Positions 5,736 to 8,525 of a DNA stretch of 8,525 nucleotides are shown here, in pieces (the stretch's first letter is position 1; each line of letters begins with the position of its first letter). This DNA is from Spirochaetaceae bacterium. Lineage in GTDB: Bacteria; Spirochaetota; Spirochaetia; SZUA-6; Fen-1364. Below the pieces are notes generated by a model. The model did not search any database and was not told where the DNA came from. It saw only the letters and a list, made by a program, of their open reading frames with translations. Location of the stretch: contig PLNO01000072.1 of the NCBI GenBank assembly GCA_003141795.1, positions 22,312 through 30,836 of the forward strand, read 5' to 3'. Made by a program: the position numbers and the translations under genes.

Positions 5736-5742
5736 CGCTCGA

Positions 5743-8277
5743 ATGGCAGATCATCGCGCCGCTGCGGGTTTTCCGACCTCCGAACACGGGGCACGCTACA
5801 CCATCAAGACGCCGGGGAGCCTTTCGCAGAGAATCGCATGGCTTCGCGACTACTACTTTCAGGGGGTCAAGCGGGCCTGGAATAACGAGTTCACGTCATG
5901 GACGACTGGCACGCCCTGGGATTTCCAATTCAACGAGACGACGTTCTACATCGTTCCTGAAACCTACACGTTCTTTCCCACTTTCCGGGCATCGTTCCGC
6001 CAGATGGCACGCCCGGTCGACCTCGACCCGGCGTTCTGGTCCTGGAGCCTCCCCGAAAGAAGGGCCTGGTTCGTCCGCGAGGTCATGAGGAAATACGTTC
6101 CCGCGGAAATCCTTCCGGGAGATCTCCTCGCCGGCGCCCGGTTCAATGTCATGACCTCCACGTGCATGACGCGGAAGGAAGCCGCCGCGTTCGACGCGCT
6201 TTTGATCGCGAAAGGCGGCGCGCGCGAGGCCGTGCTGTGGTTCCACAACCACGGGTACGGAAACGCCGGGGCAACCAGCGGCCACCTCATCCCCGACTAC
6301 CCGCGCATCCTCCGCGAGGGGTGGAAGGGAGTTTCCCGCGACATCGAGAAGAAGCTCGCCGCGAGTGGAGACCGAAAAGGACCGAAGGCAGCGCAGCTTC
6401 GCGCGATGCTCGTCTCCTCCACGATGGCCCGGGACGTGGCTGCCCGCTACGCTTCCCTCTGCGGAACCCTTGCCGGGGAAACGACGGACCCCGCCCGGAG
6501 CCGGGAGCTCCAGGACATGGCGCGCGGTCTCTCCCGCGTACCGTGGGAGCCGGCGGAGAGCTTCTGGGAAGCCGTGCAGTCGCTCTGGCTCACCCATATG
6601 CTCGTGATGAGCGATGAGAACTACCCCGGTCCCGGCCTCTCCTTCGGACGTGTGGATCAGTACCTCCTCCCCTATTGGGAAAAATCTATCGCCCACGGCA
6701 TGAGCCGCGACACGGGCAAGGAAATCCTGAAATGCTTCTGGATCCACTGCAACACGGCATATGACGCAATGATCCGCACCGGCGCAGACCAGGGCATTAC
6801 GGCAGGCTACGGCCAGCTCCTCTCCCTCTCCGGCCTGGGGCCGGACGGGCGGGACATGACGAACGATCTCACCTTCGCGCTGCTCGAGGTGATCGACGAG
6901 ATGTCCCCGATCCTCGAGCCCAAGCCGAACGTCCGCCTCCACAGGGGTTCTCCCGATGCACTCCTCGACAAGGTCGTCGACATGATCTCCGTCAGCCAGG
7001 GCGCTCCCTTCCTCCTCAACTTCGACGAACGGTCAGTCGACGGGATGCTCCACGAGGCACGCCTTGCAGGAATAGAGTCGCTGATCAACAGGGGGAACGT
7101 GTTCGATTACGCCTCCGTCGGGTGCCTGGAAAACACCATGGCAGGCAACGACAGGTCGGGCACCGTGGATGCCAACCTCAACCTGCTCAAAGCCGTGGAG
7201 CTCGCACTCGGGAACGGCTGTGACCTCCTCCCGTTCACGGACCCCATGAGCGGCACAACCGAGTCGACGGTGCGCCGTGGGCCGTCGACGGGAGAGGCCG
7301 CCTCTTTCGCCTCCTTCGAGGAGTTCTGGACGGCGTACGCGCGCCAGACCCGGTTCATCGTGCAGAGCATCGTCGATCTGTACGAGAGGAGCGAGAGCGT
7401 TCGGGCCCGTTTCGCTCCCACCCCGTACCTGTCGTGCCTCGTACGAGGCTGTGCGGACAAGGGCCTCGACGTCACGCAGGGGGGCGCGGAGATCAACTTC
7501 GTGACCATCGAGGCGGTCACCTATGCGACCACGGTGGACTCGCTGCTCGCCGTGAAGCATCTCGTCTTCGACCGCGGGGCGTGCACCATGGCCGAGCTGG
7601 TCACGGCGCTGAAGGACAACTGGGTGGGGCACGAAAAGCTGCAGGCGATAGCCGTGAACAAAGCCCCGAAGTACGGGCGTGACGACGATGATGCGGACAC
7701 GATGGGCCGCCGCGTCATGCAGCTCTGGGCCAGCGAAACGTGGCGGCACGCCACGCGGTCCACCCGGCGGCAGTTCCGTCCCGGGATGCTGAGCTGGAAC
7801 TACTGGGTATCGGACGGCTTCATTCTCCCCGCGAGTCCCGATGGCAGGCCGAAGGGGAAGTTCCTCTCCAATGCCCTCTGCCCGTCCAATGGGGCTGACA
7901 CGAACGGCCCGACCTCCAACGTCAATTCAGTCGGCAAGGTGCTCGCGGGGGAGGTCGAAAAGGACGGCCGTACCGACAGGAGCTCGAACGTGCTGCCCAA
8001 CGGAGGAAGCCACACGATCACCTTCAACCCGTCCCTCGTGCGCGACGCGGAGCACCGTGAGAAGTTCAAGGCGTTTCTCCGCGGGTATGACAGCAACGGA
8101 GGCACGGCGCTCCAGATCAACATGCTCGATGCCGCAATGCTGCGCGATGCCCAGGCGCACCCCGAGGACTACCGGCACCTCCTCGTGCGCGTGACCGGCT
8201 ATAACGCGTATTTCACTTCGGTGGGCAGAGAGCTCCAGGACGAGATCATCGCCCGCGAATCGCACGCGCTCCGGTAA
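5743..8277 (+). CDS. Glycyl radical enzyme (PFL-like superfamily), substrate unknown
   Basis: Protein of 844 residues, the usual size for this superfamily of oxygen-sensitive radical lyases, decarboxylases and dehydratases. Both radical-bearing sites are present: the active-site Cys461 in VGCLEN with Glu463 two residues on, and the glycyl radical Gly819 in RVTGYNAYF, 25 residues from the end. The PFL domain spans roughly residues 20-700, and the C-terminal glycine-radical domain begins after SWNYWVSDGF. Pyruvate formate-lyase has two adjacent cysteines, so it is excluded. The C-x-E motif fits decarboxylases and eliminases, but the segment reads GCLEN rather than the GCVEP common in eliminases. 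The gene precedes its activase with no small subunit between, unlike the three-gene hydroxyphenylacetate decarboxylase operon. A relative of phenylacetate or indoleacetate decarboxylase is possible but not shown. Confidence 0.93.
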   Translation: MADHRAAAGFPTSEHGARYTIKTPGSLSQRIAWLRDYYFQGVKRAWNNEFTSWTTGTPWDFQFNETTFYIVPETYTFFPTFRASFRQMARPVDLDPAFWSWSLPERRAWFVREVMRKYVPAEILPGDLLAGARFNVMTSTCMTRKEAAAFDALLIAKGGAREAVLWFHNHGYGNAGATSGHLIPDYPRILREGWKGVSRDIEKKLAASGDRKGPKAAQLRAMLVSSTMARDVAARYASLCGTLAGETTDPARSRELQDMARGLSRVPWEPAESFWEAVQSLWLTHMLVMSDENYPGPGLSFGRVDQYLLPYWEKSIAHGMSRDTGKEILKCFWIHCNTAYDAMIRTGADQGITAGYGQLLSLSGLGPDGRDMTNDLTFALLEVIDEMSPILEPKPNVRLHRGSPDALLDKVVDMISVSQGAPFLLNFDERSVDGMLHEARLAGIESLINRGNVFDYASVGCLENTMAGNDRSGTVDANLNLLKAVELALGNGCDLLPFTDPMSGTTESTVRRGPSTGEAASFASFEEFWTAYARQTRFIVQSIVDLYERSESVRARFAPTPYLSCLVRGCADKGLDVTQGGAEINFVTIEAVTYATTVDSLLAVKHLVFDRGACTMAELVTALKDNWVGHEKLQAIAVNKAPKYGRDDDDADTMGRRVMQLWASETWRHATRSTRRQFRPGMLSWNYWVSDGFILPASPDGRPKGKFLSNALCPSNGADTNGPTSNVNSVGKVLAGEVEKDGRTDRSSNVLPNGGSHTITFNPSLVRDAEHREKFKAFLRGYDSNGGTALQINMLDAAMLRDAQAHPEDYRHLLVRVTGYNAYFTSVGRELQDEIIARESHALR

Positions 8278-8282
8278 GCACG

Positions 8283-8525
8283 ATGACGGACACCGGGCTC
8301 ACGGGCCTCATCCTCAACGTGCAGCGTCTGTCCACAGAGGACGGGCCCGGCATCCGATCCACCGTCTTCCTCAAGCAATGCCCTCTGGCCTGCCGGTGGT
8401 GTCACAACCTCGAAAGTATTTCCGGCACGCCCGAGCTGCAATGGTTTTCCGCTCGCTGCATGGGCTGCAGGTCGTGCGCCGCCTCCTGCCCCCGCGGGTG
8501 TCTTTCGTTCGACGCGAGCGGCGGC
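8283..8525 (+). CDS. Glycyl-radical-enzyme activating protein (radical SAM), cut by the window end
   Basis: The first 81 residues are visible; the family is about 260-310 residues. It uses S-adenosylmethionine and a 4Fe-4S cluster to make the glycyl radical on the partner enzyme encoded just upstream. The GRE-activase opening ILNVQRLSTEDGPGIRSTVF is followed by Cys33-x3-Cys37-x2-Cys40 (KQCPLACRWCHN), which binds the SAM cluster. A ferredoxin-like insert then begins with CMGCRSCAASCP (Cys59, 62, 65, 69), as in activases of decarboxylases and dehydratases but not of pyruvate formate-lyase. The ATG lies 5 bases after the stop of the enzyme gene with only a weak GGTAAG upstream, so translation is probably coupled. 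The open reading frame continues off the right edge. Confidence 0.93.
   Translation, partial: MTDTGLTGLILNVQRLSTEDGPGIRSTVFLKQCPLACRWCHNLESISGTPELQWFSARCMGCRSCAASCPRGCLSFDASGG

Noticed and set aside
5476..5742. Upstream extension of the glycyl radical enzyme
   Set aside because: It would run antisense through the start of tetR and across both promoters. The ATG at 5743 has a proper ribosome binding site and matches the family N-terminus.
5896..6942. Minus-strand open frame of 348 codons opposite the glycyl radical enzyme
   Set aside because: It lies wholly inside a gene with clear catalytic motifs and shows no recognisable domain or ribosome binding site.
5743..8277. Reading the radical enzyme as pyruvate formate-lyase or as choline TMA-lyase
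   Set aside because: There is only one cysteine at the active site (VGCLEN) rather than the adjacent pair of pyruvate formate-lyase. No microcompartment or choline genes are visible, and the GCVEP motif is not present.
1..8525. CRISPR array, tRNA, rRNA, insertion sequence or transposase
   Set aside because: No regularly spaced long repeats, no tRNA or rRNA stretches and no transposase-like protein were seen on reading both strands.

Overview
The window is a GC-rich bacterial stretch of accessory character. It carries a two-gene glycyl-radical system, so the host is probably an anaerobe or facultative anaerobe. A lipoprotein with a short, alanine-rich lipobox, an unrecognised six-helix membrane protein with a cysteine tail, and a TetR plus carotenoid-desaturase-like oxidoreductase pair would fit a GC-rich spirochaete. 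That is an impression from family resemblance, not a proven assignment.

Left part (1-2300). A thioredoxin-type glutathione peroxidase (106-597) is followed by about 440 bases without a protein gene. This gap holds an intrinsic terminator (741-766), a possible short RNA ending at that terminator, and a small palindrome just before the next gene. Then come a glycine-rich lipoprotein of unknown function (1039-1653), a strong hairpin, and a PaaI-like hotdog thioesterase (1733-2143).

Middle (2160-3520). On the minus strand an unrecognised membrane protein (3272-2295) overlaps by ATGA the start of a lactonase-like gene (6-phosphogluconolactonase superfamily). Only about the first 45 codons of that second gene survive before the sequence runs into the 3' end of the thioesterase. 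This looks like a truncation or rearrangement point. The 246-base gap upstream (3273-3518) holds a perfect 14-bp hairpin and a 101-bp element bounded by 16-bp perfect inverted repeats.

Right part (3519-8525). A minus-strand operon encodes a TetR regulator and an FAD-dependent CrtI-like oxidoreductase, separated by 3 bases. The promoter of tetR is close to sigma-70 consensus (TTGACA, 17 bases, TATATT) and sits on three tandem 12-bp repeats, a probable autoregulatory operator. Divergently, a glycyl radical enzyme of 844 residues (active-site VGCLEN, radical loop RVTGYNAYF) is followed after 5 bases by its radical-SAM activase, which the window edge cuts. No small subunit lies between them. The single active-site cysteine followed by x-Glu excludes pyruvate formate-lyase. 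The substrate is unknown; an arylacetate-decarboxylase-like or other lyase role is a hypothesis only.

Three genes (peroxidase, thioesterase, membrane protein) lack a Shine-Dalgarno sequence but have -10-like hexamers 6-7 bases before the ATG. The lipoprotein, tetR, oxidoreductase and radical enzyme have clear ribosome binding sites. The host may use both leaderless and leadered mRNAs.
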